Positions 11,977-24,179 of a DNA stretch of 64,000 nucleotides are shown here, piece after piece. Origin of the DNA: Trema orientale (taxonomy: Eukaryota > Streptophyta > Magnoliopsida > Rosales > Cannabaceae); assembly GCA_002914845.1 (NCBI GenBank), contig JXTC01000155.1, positions 421,136 through 485,135 on the forward strand. Direction: 5' to 3'. The notes under the pieces were generated by a model. That model worked only from the letters and a program-made list of their open reading frames with translations, was not told where the DNA came from and did not search any database. A program made the translations under genes and the position numbers. Position 1 is the first letter of the stretch; each line of letters opens with the position of its first letter.

Positions 11977-12642
11977 TGGTATCAGAGCCGGATCTTGCTA
12001 TTTTTCCGGCCAAATTCTGAAAAAGAAAAAAAAAAAACATTTGATTCTAATTTTTTTCGGGCCAAATTCTCTGCTGCTCTGCTCTGTTTCACTCTCGTTC
12101 AGCCAAACCCCAACTCCCGTCAAGCCTGCCGTAGCAGCCACCAAGCATCATGCTAAACATCCAGTCAATGTTATCCCTCTCGACCCGACTCGAGCCCGCA
12201 TAACCTGCAAACCAGATCCAACTCTTCCTCGCACGCTGCTTTCTCCACCGAGACAACCACTGCCTCACCCGAAACTCTGCGAGCCCGTCGAATCAGTGAT
12301 AACCACAACCGAAAATTTCCGCACCAAAAAAAAAAAAAAAAAAAAAAATTCTCCGAATCCAAGAACCAAGTCCCTCAGAAACTCGTTCAATACCGCAGCA
12401 CCTCACGGAGTCCCTCGCTCGCGCCTGAACTGCGCAGCACCAGCCACCAGCCGCCTCTGTTCTCTAAAGTTTTTGACCTATCTCCCTTAACTATATATAT
12501 ATATTTGTATTCTATTTGTTTAATGCATTATATATATATATAGTTAATAGTTAAGAATAAAAAAAAAAGGAGAGTTTCTTTCAACAAAAAAAAAGAAAAG
12601 AGAGGGTCTGTTACCCATCAGTGACAAAAAAAAAAAAAAAAA

Positions 12643-12685
12643 NNNNNNNNNNNNNNNNNNNNNNNNNNNNNNNNNNNNNNNNNNN
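12643..12685. other. Assembly gap (run of N)
   Basis: Forty-three unknown bases follow a long A run inside the Copia element. The true gap length may differ. It falls where the gag region would be expected. Confidence 0.99.
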
Positions 12686-15600
12686 TAAAAAGATTACAAA
12701 AAGATCACATTGAATACGAATTTGAATCCGTATTTATCTTCCTAAGATCTAGTAAAATCTTTATTTGAATAATCCTTTGAATTCCAAATATTATCCCTAA
12801 TATCTTGGAGATTTTAGATGGAGGAAATATCGGGATCGCAATCTGTGGATTTGATGCATAACACTACCCAAATCAGAAAAAAAAAGGCCCAAATTAGTGG
12901 GCTTTATACTTGTCAGTCCTAGTTGGACTTGGACTGAAAAAAAAAGGGGAAGTGTTGAGGGGAAGAGAAAGCCCAAATTCTGTCCAGTCTTATTTGTGGG
13001 ACTTGGACCAAAAAAAATAAATAAATAAAATAAAAAAAAATGAGCGACAAAAGTTCCATTCATATTTGTCACTCACAGAGAAATTTCGGTTTGGAATGGT
13101 GGGATCATAGTTGTAACCCATGGATAGATAATTCCCGGGGTACTTCTGCCTTTGTAGCTGCTGCAGATAATGGTGGTAAGGTATTTCATACTTCAACAAC
13201 TATTTGTAATAATACATGGATAATTGATTCTGGTGCTACCAATCATATGACATTTGATTCTAAAAATTTTTCTTCTCTTAGACCATCCTCACAGAAATTT
13301 GTTTCCACTGCTAATGGTACCTCTACCCCAGTCATTGGGGAAGGATCTTTATCACTAAGTGATTCTTTGAACCTTGACTCTGTATTAGTTGTTCCCTCAC
13401 TTACTTATAACCTTTTGTCTGTTTCTCAAATAACCACAACCTTATCTTGTGTTGTCATATTTTGGCCTCAGCTTTGTGTGTTTAAGGACATCCGAACAAA
13501 GCAAACAATTGGTAATAGTGTTAGACGAGGAAATCTGTATTATTTGGACTTAGTGCCAGAAAGTCTGCAGAAGCTGCATCATGCATTGGCAGCAAATAAT
13601 GCCGAGAGGGAGAAAAAGAGATCAGAAATTTGGTTACATCACCGACGTCTAGGACATGCTTCTTTTGGGTACTTAAAAAGGTTATTCCCTCATTTATTTG
13701 CCAAATTATATACTTCTAGTTTTCGATGTGATGTTTGTGAACTTGCTAAAAGTCATCGTACTTCATTTCGATTAACATTAAACCCAAGTCCACTACTTTT
13801 TATGGTCCTATATACTGACGTCTGTGGTCCATCTAAAGTCACTACTTTCAGTGGATCACGTTGGTTTGTAACGTTTATTGATGATTGTACCAGAATGACA
13901 TGGGTATGTTTAATGAAATCTAAAGGTGATGTCAACCTATTATTTCAAAAATTCAACAACCTGATACGTACTCAGTACAACAATTGGGTTCGGGTCCTTC
14001 GCAGTGATAATAGTGGTGAATACCAAAGTTCTGACCTGCAACAATATTTGACCGTACACGAAATCGTACATCAAACTACGTGTTCTAATTCACCACAACA
14101 AAATGGAGTGGCTGAACGTAAAAATCGCCACTTATTGGAAGTTGTTCGCGCCTCAATGATTGAAGCTCATATGCCGTTAACATACTGGGGAGAAGCACTT
14201 GCCTCTGCAGCATATTTGATTAATCGAGTGCCCTCTAGCACTATCAAGTTTCAAACACCTTTTCAGGCACTTACAGAAGCAGTGCTAGCCCCAACCATCC
14301 CAAACTTACCACCACATGTGTTTGGATGTGTTGCATTTGTACACCTCCATAAACATCAACGTGATAAGTTATCTCCTCGAGCATTGCGATGTGTCTTTGT
14401 AGGGTATGTTTCTCGTCAAAAAGGGTACCGGTGCTACCATCCTCCAACCAAATGTATGTTTGTCACTTTGGACGTTGTCTTCCATGAAGATACCATGTAT
14501 TTCTCCTCTGTGCCTGAATTTCAGGGAGAGAATTATATTAATAAAATTCAGTGCTTAGATTATGATCTCCCTGAGTATGGCGAGCAGAATATGAAAAAAT
14601 TGGAAATAAGTTATAAAAACTTGGATTCCAGTTATACACAAAATGCACATGAAGATGGTAAATTGGATCACAATGGTACTTCTTCGGATCAAAGTGGAAA
14701 TGAACATTAATTGATAGAAGCGATAGCTCCAACTCTGCCTGAGGTTGAACCCGATGACAACACACTAAATCAGTCGACAGAAGAAAGAACTCAAAATCTG
14801 CCAGAGTTCGAACTACTCGACGACACACCAAAGCAATCGTTTGCTGAGGATATTTCTGAGCCTCCCAGAAAACAACTACCACATCGCCACACTAGAGGTA
14901 TACCTAAACCCACATATGAGCCTGATCTATCTAGTAAAATTAGATACCCCATGAATAATTATGTGTCTAACCATCGTTTGTCAGAATCAAACATGTCATT
15001 TGTAAATCAATTATCTACTGTATCTATTCCTAATAGTGTGCAGGAAGCCCTAATTGACCCAAAATGGAAGGCAGCTATGAATGAGGAAATGAAATCCTTA
15101 CAAAAAAATGAAACTTGGGAGCTTGTTGACAGACCGTCAGGAAAGAAACCAGTTGGATGCCGGTGGATTTACACAGTAAAATACAAGGCCGATAGGACAA
15201 TTGAACGATACAAAGCTAGACTAGTGGCAAAAGGATACACTCAGACATATGAGATTGATTACAATGAGACTTTTGTACCTGTAGCCAAAATTAATACAGT
15301 GCGAGTCTTGTTGTCTCTAGCTGCCAACTTAGATTGGTCGTTACAATAATTTGATGTGAAAATTGCATTTTTACACGGAGAATTGTCTAAAGAAGTTTAC
15401 ATGGAACTGCCACCAGGCTGCAAGATAAAAGAGAAATAAGGGCAGAAGGTATGCAAGTTGCGAAAATCACTGTATGGGTTAAAACAATCCCCAAGAGCGT
15501 GGTTTGGAAGATTTACATGTGCCATGAAAGCAGTTAGTTACACACAGAGCAACTCCGACCATACTTTATTCCTGATGAAACAACAAGAAAAGGTTACCGC

Positions 15601-16576
15601 ACTTATTGTTTATGTAGATGATATGATTGTCACGGAAAATGATCTAGAAGAAAGAAAGGCCTTACAAGAGTACTTGTCCAGAGAATTCGAAATGAAAGAC
15701 CTAGGCCCGTTAAAATATTTTCTTAGGATAGAAGTGTCTCGATCTAGTAAGGGAATCTTCTTATCTCAAAGGAAATATGCTTTGGATCTTTTGGAAGAAA
15801 CTGGGATGTCAGCATGTCAACCAGTAAATACACCAATTGAGGAAGAATTAAAAATACGTATTGAAGCTAATCAAGTCCCAGCTGACAAAGGTAAATACCA
15901 AAGACTTGTTGGCAGATTGATGTACTTAGCACACACAAGACCAGATCTTGCATATGCTTTGAGCATCGTCAGCTAATTTATGCATAATCCAGGTGAGCAG
16001 CATATGAATGCAGTCATGCGAATTTTGAGATACTTGAAATCAGCTCCAGGAAAAGGAATTCTTTTCTCTAGGAAAACAAATGAACAAACCATTGAGGTAT
16101 ACACTGATGCTGACTGGGCTGGAGATAAAACTGACATGCGACAACTTCGGGATATTTTTCCTTTGTAGGTGGCAATCTCGTTACTTGGAGAAGCGAGAAA
16201 CAAAGTGTCGTTGCTCGTTCAAGTGGTGAAGCAGAACTTAGAGGAATGGCACTTGGAGTTTGTGAAGGATTGTGGCTAAATCTTCTCCTTCAAGATTTGG
16301 GTTATTTATCAAATGAACCAATCCAGCTATACTGTGATAATAAGTCTGCTCGTGATATGGCCCATAATCCAGTTCATCATGATCGAACAAAGCATGTCGA
16401 GATTGATCGTTTTTTTATCAAAGAGAAATTGAAGGAAAGAAGCCTAGAATTACCAGAAATTCGATCAGAAGAACAACTTGCAGATATTCTCACCAAAGCA
16501 GTCTCAAATCGCACACTTTCAAAATTTGTGAACAAGTTGGGCATGATAGATATCTACGCACCAACTTGAGAGGGAG

Positions 16577-16737
16577 TGTTGAATTGTTTTGTATCAATTA
16601 GAATTAATTACAAAATATTACAAATATATATTTGTAATTAATTAGGAGATATTTTATTATTAATTAGGAGATTTGTTTTAGACCTATAAATTGTATCTCT
16701 CTCAGTATCAATAATAAAAAAAAAACCATTCTCTTCA
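16577..16737 (+). repeat. Copia 3' LTR
   Basis: A 161-base LTR starting TGTTGAATTG and ending TCTTCA, directly after a purine tract and directly before the CTTAG target duplication. Confidence 0.93.
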
Positions 16738-17160
16738 CTTAGCTGCTTAATCTTTTCAGGCGATGGCTGATGGAGTGAAAATTGCATAGTAAAAGAACCA
16801 AAAGCAGTCTTTGATCCTTTGAGCACTCGACCAACTCTTTTCTTTGTCCACGACGCAAAACCGATACATCATCAGTTATCGGTCCCTCATTAATATGAGG
16901 CAGCACTAGGATTTTCCCTTAGAATAATGAGTGGCAGACAACTGAGACTGCTCTTGTGTTGCGTAGTCCGAATCTCAGTCGTCTTAATCTACAAAAATTA
17001 AAAAGAATTACATTGGATAAAATAATAAAAAAGGATAAAGTTAAAATTATCCACCAAACTTGATACCACTTATGTAATTTTGCTCCACCACATTGTCTAC
17101 TCACTTCTAAGTTGCTTGCCAAACATGATTGTGCTGGAAATTGTCAATGATACTAAAACC

Positions 17161-17930
17161 CTATGAAAAAAAAAAATAATAACAAATTAAATAACTAAAA
17201 GAAACTGTGGTAAATTAAACATATATTGAAAAATGAGTATAGAATTTATGGTACGTACCTCTCGACATCTCCCTTGTGTTAAAGTCACGGACCCATACAA
17301 GCTGGGTATTTCTATTATTATTATTATTATTTTTTCAGTTTTGGGTATTAACCTTAGACCGAACTTCCAAATTAAAATAGAAAATTAGTAAGGTAATAGA
17401 AACAACGTATTACAATTATTTATATTTATTTGTACTTGCCGAAAACTTTTTTATCCAAGTAATATTCGATACATTTTTCCAAGAGTCTATATATCTAGTT
17501 TAGCTGGAACATTTTGCACTGCTATATCATAATCATCATCATCTCCCTTTTTGTTTATAGGTTTTGTTATTTATTATTTTTTTATTCAATATTAATTTGT
17601 TTGTTACTTATTATCCATTAAATTTATACACTACATATAATATATTTACTGTTATCAACAATTATTATTTTTTAATTATTCAAATTTAGGTTTTATTATT
17701 TATTAATAATTTTTTATTATCAGTAACTTTTTCTTACTTTTTATTGCTTTTGTTAATTACACATTACCTATATTTCCTAATCTACAAAACCACATTTTAA
17801 AATTAAGCATACAACATATACAACTACTGAAATATACACATGCACGTATATATATAAAACCTACCACATATATGCATAACCACCATGTTTGTCAGTTATA
17901 AGAGTTCTTGAATTTGCCATTCTATTTGAT
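17161..17930. other. AT-rich non-coding DNA
   Basis: No gene is seen. This may be further CACTA interior or flanking DNA. A short TTA repeat lies near 17315. Confidence 0.5.
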
Positions 17931-18265
17931 TTAAGGGAGTTAGTAAGTGCAGACAAAGATCTCAATATTTGTAAGTAAGTAGTGCTTCAAGTTGAAACTT
18001 CTGTCAAAACTTGTGATTCTACTACTTTGTTTGTTGTTAGTAGAGAGAGGGATTTGCCTCACTAATATAGTTTGGAAGAGTTGGTTTCTTTTATTTTAGC
18101 TGCGATAGATATAGTGATCGAGACGGGTGCTATTTAGAAGTTCAAATATTATTTGGACTTAATTAGTATTACAGATAATGATTAGCCCCCCGGGTTTTTA
18201 AAGGAGAAGGTGAAGCAATTTTAATATTTTGGACTTCGCTTAATTTTGTGCCAAGGTGGAGATTG

Positions 18266-18900
18266 TTCAAAAATATTGCTTTAATTAAGCATTTTGGTTT
18301 GGGCCAGGCCTAAAATAAGGCTTAGTCACTTTTTTATTTTGTTTCCTTTTCTTGCTTTTTGTCAATTTTTAAGTATATATATATACGGCGGCCATATGTA
18401 GTCACATGCATGTGTATGACCTTGCCGCTGTAAAGCGAGCGCCCTTTGAAATAGGCAGCCACACCTCTTTGGTGCTGGCTAGGAGCAGCCACGCACAGGA
18501 TAAGATAGCCGAATTTGATATCTCCATATAATTTTTCTCTCTAGCTTATAGGAATTTATTACAAACAAGCTTTTGGGTTTTGTTTCTTTGTAGCTTGTTT
18601 TTTTTTTGTGAGTTCCTTTTATTATTAGCATTAAGATTGTTAGCAAAATATTTTCTTTGCGGTCTTAGATGCTTTTCTGTGTAAGAGAGAGTTGGGTATA
18701 TATGGGATTTGAGTGTGAGGAAAATTTTGTCAGACTTTGCAATCTCCTTTGTTATAGTAGAATTTATTCACTGTCTCTAACGAGGACGTAAGCCAAAAGC
18801 TGAATCATGATAAATCTGTTTGTTACTTGTGATTTTTTGTTATTCATATTATGTCGTAAATCCATTTAATTTGGTATTTGTATAACAAATTGATCATTTG
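18266..18900 (+). mobile_element. Copia LTR remnant with the preceding polypurine tract
   Basis: GGTGGAGATTGTTC around 18256-18269 looks like the polypurine tract and LTR start common in plant Copia elements (AGGTGGAGA then TGTT). About 600 bases of LTR-like sequence follow, ending with TTCACTGTCTCTAACGAGGA and CGTAAGCCAAAAGCTGAATC near 18770-18805, reminiscent of the GGACGTAGGC...GAACC stretch of Tork-type LTRs. No second LTR or coding part is recognised, so it is a truncated old copy. The right boundary is uncertain. Confidence 0.5.
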
Positions 18901-18919
18901 TGCTACCGTTGTCATAACA

Positions 18920-19440
18920 ACTAAAACCTTATATACACCAATACAATACCCAAAATTACTAAATACTACAAATTCAAACCCTATAGCCATCAACTGGCTG
19001 AAAACCACTTATGAAACCCAAACTCTTATATACAGATCCACACACACAAACAAATATCAAATATACCCAAAACAATTTCCAAATTCACAATTTCAAACCC
19101 TATTCCATCAATACAAAATTCACTTATAAAATCCAAACTCTGATATACAAACCCACACACACAAACAATTATCAAACATAACTAAAAAAATTTCCAAATC
19201 CACAATTTCACAAATCTAATAATCCTACAAAAATTTCCACATTCACTAATTCACATTCCAAAACCAACATATTTAAATATCAAACAGATCAATACAAAAA
19301 TTCACAAACTAGAAATCTAACCTCAACTTCTTTTGTCTTTATACAAATTCTTCAAAATAATTCCTATAAAAATCAAACCCACACTATTACAAATTATTCA
19401 CAATATAAAACTAAATTATAAAAATATAGCAAAATACAAA
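18920..19440 (+). repeat. A/C-rich, almost G-free imperfect tandem repeat
   Basis: About 500 bases are built almost only of A, C and T. A unit of about 118 bases containing CCAAACTC, ATATACA, CACACACACAAACAA, TTTCCAAAT and TTTCAAACCCTATT recurs two to three times (about 18940-19017, 19018-19135, 19136-19250) and then fades. The reading frame through it is a consequence of the composition and is not a gene. Confidence 0.65.
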
Positions 19441-19539
19441 AATTTCAAACATAGTACTACCTTGAGAGAGAGGAAAGAAGATGGATATGGAGGAATGTAG
19501 AGGTGGCTAGGAATGTGTGGGAGGGTGGTGGTTGGCGTA

Positions 19540-19617
19540 TTATTGAGAGAGTGGAGTAGAATGACGGTATTGGGTGCGAATTATTGAGAGAGAGGAGTAG
19601 AATGACGGTATTGGGTA

Positions 19618-19664
<47 letters not shown>
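19540..19664 (+). repeat. 41-base tandem duplication and GA microsatellite
   Basis: ATTGAGAGAG(T/A)GGAGTAGAATG and the following ACGGTATTGGGT occur twice, at about 19542-19576 and 19583-19617. An uninterrupted (GA)n tract of about 45 bases follows. The block is G/A-rich, opposite in skew to the neighbouring A/C-rich repeat. Confidence 0.85.
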
Positions 19665-19668
<4 letters not shown>

Positions 19669-19859
19669 GAAGACCGAAATAGAGGGTTTGAGAGTGAAGG
19701 AAATGAGAGATATGGGAAAAGAGGCGATTGATGCGAGAGGGAGGAGTGGTTACTGATCTTAAGTACTCTTGGTTACCTAATAGCCAACACACATCAGTTT
19801 TGTTAGGTTTTAATTTTTCCCTTAAAAAAAAAAATATTAGCAAGTGTAAAATCTGTGAA

Positions 19860-21964
19860 ATTTTAAGGGTACTTTGGACATTTCAGAAGCAGTGGCAAAG
19901 TTATAATTAAGCAATTTTCAGAATAAAATAAAGAAAATATCTGGAATTTTAAATTATTTGCAACAGTGCCCAGTTTTTGCTTAAAAGGGCTTCAGCAGTT
20001 TAAATTTCCAACAAAAAGGCTTGAGGAAAATAGAGAAAAAGAGAAACAGCAGGTCTCTGCCGCCACCTCCAGCCACCTGCCTCGGCCCACGCACTAGCCT
20101 GTGTCGAAGGTCAGCCAAAGACGAAGCCAACGCCACTAGTCCCGCCTTGTTTTGACGTCGGACGAAGTCGCAATGGCCCCGCAAAGATTCCGTCTTTGGC
20201 GAGGTTTTCTAGTCACCGGTGCGTCGTTCGACCTCTGTTTTCGACACCTCCGGCAAGTGGAGTCTCGTCTCGTCGTCACCGACCACCTCTAAGTGGTTGT
20301 TCGTCAAAATTCATCTCCGGTAAATTTTTACCACTTTTACCATTTTTGCCGACTATGTAAAAGTGATATTCATGTAATTATTTTGGTCACGTAATTTATT
20401 TACCCAAGGTAAATAGATGAGGTGAAAGAGGATTAAAAATCATGAATAATTACTGTTAGTAGAAGTAAAAACGGTAACTGAAAGTGCAGTAAATAGTAAA
20501 TAGAAAAAGAGGACATTTTTCTAATTATTTCCGAAAAGTGGTATTATTGTAATTCTCAGATTTCTGAGTTTAACTAATGCTAAGGACCGCGAAACTGAGT
20601 TATGACTTCGAATTTGGATTCAGTGAGGTCGAGTCATGAATTTTGATTGTGGAACGAAAGTTAGAATTTCGTGGCTCAAAATTGCACCGTTTTGCGTGCC
20701 ACGGACCGGTCCCGCACTGGGACCCATTTTTGACAAAGTATATATCTAACCTAGCATTTTTGGGTGCTCTAAATTTAGTGGTGACCTCTGTTTCTGTGTT
20801 TGAAGTTCTGATTGAAAAATCACTTTTTCAAGTGGACTTACCGGGAATCGGAAACTGCCGTTTAAGCACCTGAGTGACCAACGGGGGATTGTTCGAGCGT
20901 CATTGACCTAGTATTACTACCATATTGAGATAAGAATTCGATTACCTGACTCTTATATCTGTTTTGGATTTTAATTGCATTGAAACTTATTTATGAAAAA
21001 TCATGATTTCACAATGGATTGGCAAATTGCTGTAAATGATTGGGTTATACTGGGTGGATTTTTATACATATTTTTATATTATGATTATGGAATAAAACAG
21101 CGGTGTGCTGCCCATGTACAGTAAATCCTAAAATAATACCAAATTAGATTTTCAAAGCATGATTTGAGTATTAGATGCGTAGTTATTGTGAACTATTACA
21201 CATTGTACACACCATAGGATTACACACTTGAGTTTCATTATAGCATCGCAGTATTTTTAGATCGCTGGCGAGTTGCTGCAGTACTATATGAGAGACATAG
21301 GCTCCTGTACAGGTTTTTGCTGATATGCCTATAGGCAGTGTCAGGATGCTAGGCACCTTTGCTACAGAGGTATTACATGGCCGTGATTGGAGGATGAGAG
21401 CTCACTTATATTCTTGTTGATGTATGATATATACAGTAATGTGGTTTTGAATTTGGTTTTGAATATGTGACTATTCTGGATGCTAATAGATTTATAAATT
21501 GATTTAAAGGAACTAACCATGCAGGTTTGAGAAATTGCATCCATCCAAAAGGTAATTGAATTCCTACTGAACATGTGAATCGTACCCCTTACTTTTCCCC
21601 TCTCAAGTAGTGCTTGGTGTGATTTTGGGAATTCGGGAGTTGAACAGTGAGAAGCTACTTACTGTGTTGGAAACTGGTAACTTTGTAAGATATTTTTGTT
21701 TAATTATCTTGGCTTATAATAAAATACTTATGGGCCCCTTTCACGGATTCAGTCTGTATAATTAGTGTGCTGAATTGTGAGATTGCTGATGATGATGCAT
21801 GGTTTATTTTAATAAATTTCAATAACAATCTATGTCTAATGGTATTCACAAAACTTTGGGAATTTTATTTTAAAATTATTTTTATAAATTTTTTAAAAAC
21901 AACTATTGAATTTTCACTTGTGAAATTCCCTTTCTGCCACTGATCCGGGATTTGGATCATGACA
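19860..21964 (+). mobile_element. Long solo-LTR-like repeat, copy 2
   Basis: This is closely similar to copy 3 (32210-34668). Shared blocks include GGTCTCTG...GCCACC near 20050-20110, TACGTAATTATTTTGGTNAAGTAATTTATTTACCC, TTTTGCGTGCCACGG, CGCACTGGGACCCA (20713), TCTAACCTAGC and TTTTTGGGTGCTCTAAATTT, CTTACCGG, TAGATCGCTGGCGAGTTGCT and GCAGTACTA (21259), CTACTGAACATGTGAAT (21563), and an end reading TTTGGATCATGACA at 21964. It encodes no retroelement protein. Its tail diverges from copies 1 and 3 after about 21600. A solo LTR or non-autonomous LTR element is the likeliest reading; the start is approximate. Confidence 0.5.
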
Positions 21965-23893
21965 GCATGTATTATTGACTGAGAGATATTTTATCAATAG
22001 AGCCTGATAGATATTTTATCAAAACTCTATTGTGACAACATTATTATCACAATAGATTAGTTTTCCCTTTATTTATTCGTTGTTTAATAATCATGCATTT
22101 AATTTTACATTTTTTGCATTTAATTTTACTATAAATTTTAACCTATACCAATAATAATATCGTCATAATAGCCAACACAGTGAAAAATATTTATACTGTC
22201 TGGTTTTTAAACCAAAAATTTATTGCGACGACATGCTAATATCATCACTATAAACCCCTTCTATTGGGATGACACAATGCCATCGCAAAAGATGTTGTTG
22301 CTATATAAGACAATATTGTAGAGAATAAAGTGAAATGTTATGGTTAATTTTGTTAGAATTGGTTTTAGGTCGTACGTAGCTAGCTGGTTATTTATTTCAC
22401 AAAAGATTGAATTGATATTGATTTTTCCTTTCAATGTTCAATTTATGTCACGTACATAAACATTAAAAAAAAAAAAGAAAAGAAAAGAAAAGATGCATTG
22501 AAATTATTCAATTAGCTTCATTTTCATGGTCAATATCGTAGAAACAAAATGAATTTAATTCTACATATATTTTTCTGTGATTTAAGTCATGTCTCAATCG
22601 TGTTCCTGAACTTAACTTACATCGGAAAAAAAAAAAAAAAATCAATTAAGCTCCTAATATAAATTGCTTGTCGTGTTCAAGAATGTTCAATGGAACGTAA
22701 AATTCTTCATTTGCATATTCTTGTTAGTTTATTATAGATTTCATTGATTTTATCCTGTTAACTGTTTTATTTTTCTTTCTTTGACAGAAGCTTCTCTAAG
22801 GTTTAAAAACTAGATAGTTGTTTTAAATTCTCCGTCTCTCAAATGAGAGCGTTAATTAGGTTTTAATTTATTACAAGTTGGATTACGAACTTAGAGAATG
22901 TGATATTTCCCCTTTTTTTTTTGGCGAAAATAATAATAAAAAAATAAAAAATATTGGGAGAGTACCGTAACTTTTCATGTATTTGAAGAGGGAAATTTTA
23001 ATACATTATTTGAGAAGCACAAAGAGCTAAGCTTAGCTAATTTTTAGGAGCACTGTTTGTTGAGAAATTATTTTATATGTGAACGAGTATTGTGGGAACT
23101 TGCTAGCAAAATGATGATANGCTATTAGGTATTTTGATGCAGCCATAAAAGAAATTATTTTGATGTGGGATGCATATAGAATAAATCAAAACTTTCATTT
23201 ATGCAATTTTGTCGTATACACTTTTTTGCAGTTTCGAAGTTAGTTTTTTGTCAAATTAATGTCAATCAGTAAAATGTAAATTAAAACAGCACTAGCAGTA
23301 AAAAGCAATTCTAATTTATATTTGGGCTTCTTAATCAAATGGCCAAATTTTGGGGGCCCCGTCTATAATACAACCCCTGTAAATGACCGTAAAGTTGCAA
23401 CCCCTATTTTAGCTGTTGAAATTAGATTAGATGGTCATGATTTGCATTAGTTGATAGAAATAACAAGCCTCCGTTTTACACGGAAACAAATTTTCTTCAT
23501 TTATTAAAAGGAAAAAAGTTAACAGAAGTGACGGAAAAAAATCCCTGTCTTACACGATTTTGTTTTTAAAATCCTGTTTATTATCTGTGATGAGAGTTCT
23601 GTGAGAATTTACAGTCAGACTCGAATAAGTTAAATGGTGAATCTTTCAGAACTGTCATAATCTTAAAGGCTAAATTCAAGTTGGTAATATAGATTTTTAA
23701 AGGAACCATTCGGTATAATCTATGATGGTCACTCATTTTTTGAACAAATAACTCTTATCGATCTAATTAATGATAATTAATGAGCCCATATTCTTAGCTT
23801 TTAGCGCCGTAAGCGAATATCTACTCAGATCTGATTCCAGACTTATACGTCTCCACCAAATCTTCATCGATTCCTATAAAGTAAAAACGATGT
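21965..23893. other. Non-coding DNA with possible transposon end motifs
   Basis: No gene is recognised. Around 22020-22310 there are repeated (A/T)TTGCGACGACA, GTGACAACATTATTATCACA and GATGACACAATGCCATCGCA-like motifs that resemble transposon subterminal repeats, but I could not define ends. An ambiguous base lies at 23120. Confidence 0.4.
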
Positions 23894-24176
23894 CAGCTTT
23901 TCCCTTCTTCTATTTCGTTCTTTTATATATATATATATATATATAGGGGATAACTACGGTAGGGGCGTCCCTACGTAAGGTCATGTCTTAATTATCGTTG
24001 GATGGGAATCTGTGGAGAATAACGAGAATCTATGAAGAATCTATTTATATACAGATTCCCATCCAACGGTGAATAGACAGGGCCCTACGTAGGGCGCCCC
24101 TACTGTAGACGCGCCCATATATATATCTCAACTTTTCCCTTCTTCTATTTCGTTCTTTTATATATATATATATATT
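23894..24176 (+). repeat. 50-base direct duplication flanking the MITE
   Basis: TTTTCCCTTCTTCTATTTCG plus TTCTTTT(AT)n occurs at 23894-23945 and again at 24127-24176 with almost no difference, one copy on each side of the MITE. This is far longer than a normal target duplication. Confidence 0.85.
23946..24116. mobile_element. MITE inserted in a (TA)n tract
   Basis: The arms are inverted copies over about 65 bases. GTAGGGGCGTCCCTACGTA on the left pairs with GTAGGGGCGCCCTACGTAGG from the right, and CGTTGGATGGGAATCTG is exact on both sides. The centre is about 40 bases. Both ends abut (TA)n, consistent with TA target use. It has no coding capacity. Confidence 0.85.
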
Positions 24177-24179
24177 TTA

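Larger units (their letters stand above)
11815..16737 (+). mobile_element. Copia LTR retrotransposon, nearly full length, broken
   Basis: The element has LTRs at 11815-11976 and 16577-16737 and five-base target duplications CTTAG (11810-11814 and 16738-16742). A primer-binding site TGGTATCAGAGCC follows the left LTR at 11977, matching the 3' end of initiator Met tRNA. A purine-rich tract GAGAGGGAG lies just before the right LTR. Between them are, in Copia order, protease-like and integrase parts (about 13190-14500), reverse transcriptase (about 15040-15970) and RNase H (about 16080-16560). No gag is recognised in the 1 kb after the left LTR, which contains the assembly gap. The LTRs differ by about seven substitutions in 160 bases by eye, so insertion was probably a few million years ago. 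Pol carries a few breaks. It interrupts an older CACTA element. Confidence 0.93.
10294..17160 (-). mobile_element. Decayed CACTA (En/Spm-type) transposon, split by a Copia element
   Basis: The left end reads TACTATAAGAAAAAATGC, one base off the plant CACTA terminus CACTATAAGAAA. It is followed by about 450 bases of repeated TTATAACA(C/T)TTTTT-like motifs in both orientations, as expected of CACTA subterminal repeats. Coding remnants lie on the minus strand on both sides of the inserted Copia element: the reverse complement of about 16750-16985 translates to EIRTTQ and, further on, PHINEGPITDDVSVLRRGQR. These match EIRTTQ and PHIDETLIADEVLGVRRGYR of the plus-strand copy at 37113-37454, and the intron acceptor before the exon is also in the same place. 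That copy is the plant En/Spm-type Transposase_24-like protein. The right end of the element was not found, so 17160 is only the end of recognisable similarity. Confidence 0.6.

Noticed and set aside
12041-12490. 149-codon frame after the Copia left LTR
   Set aside because: It is Pro/Ser/Lys-rich with a poly-Lys run from an A tract and no gag motif. I do not call it a gene.
12486-12552. Small fold-back TTAACTATATATATATAT...ATATATATATAGTTAA
   Set aside because: It is two TA tracts around a short spacer. Too simple to call a MITE.
18878-19129. 83-codon Thr/Asn/Gln-rich frame
   Set aside because: It is a reading of the G-poor tandem repeat.
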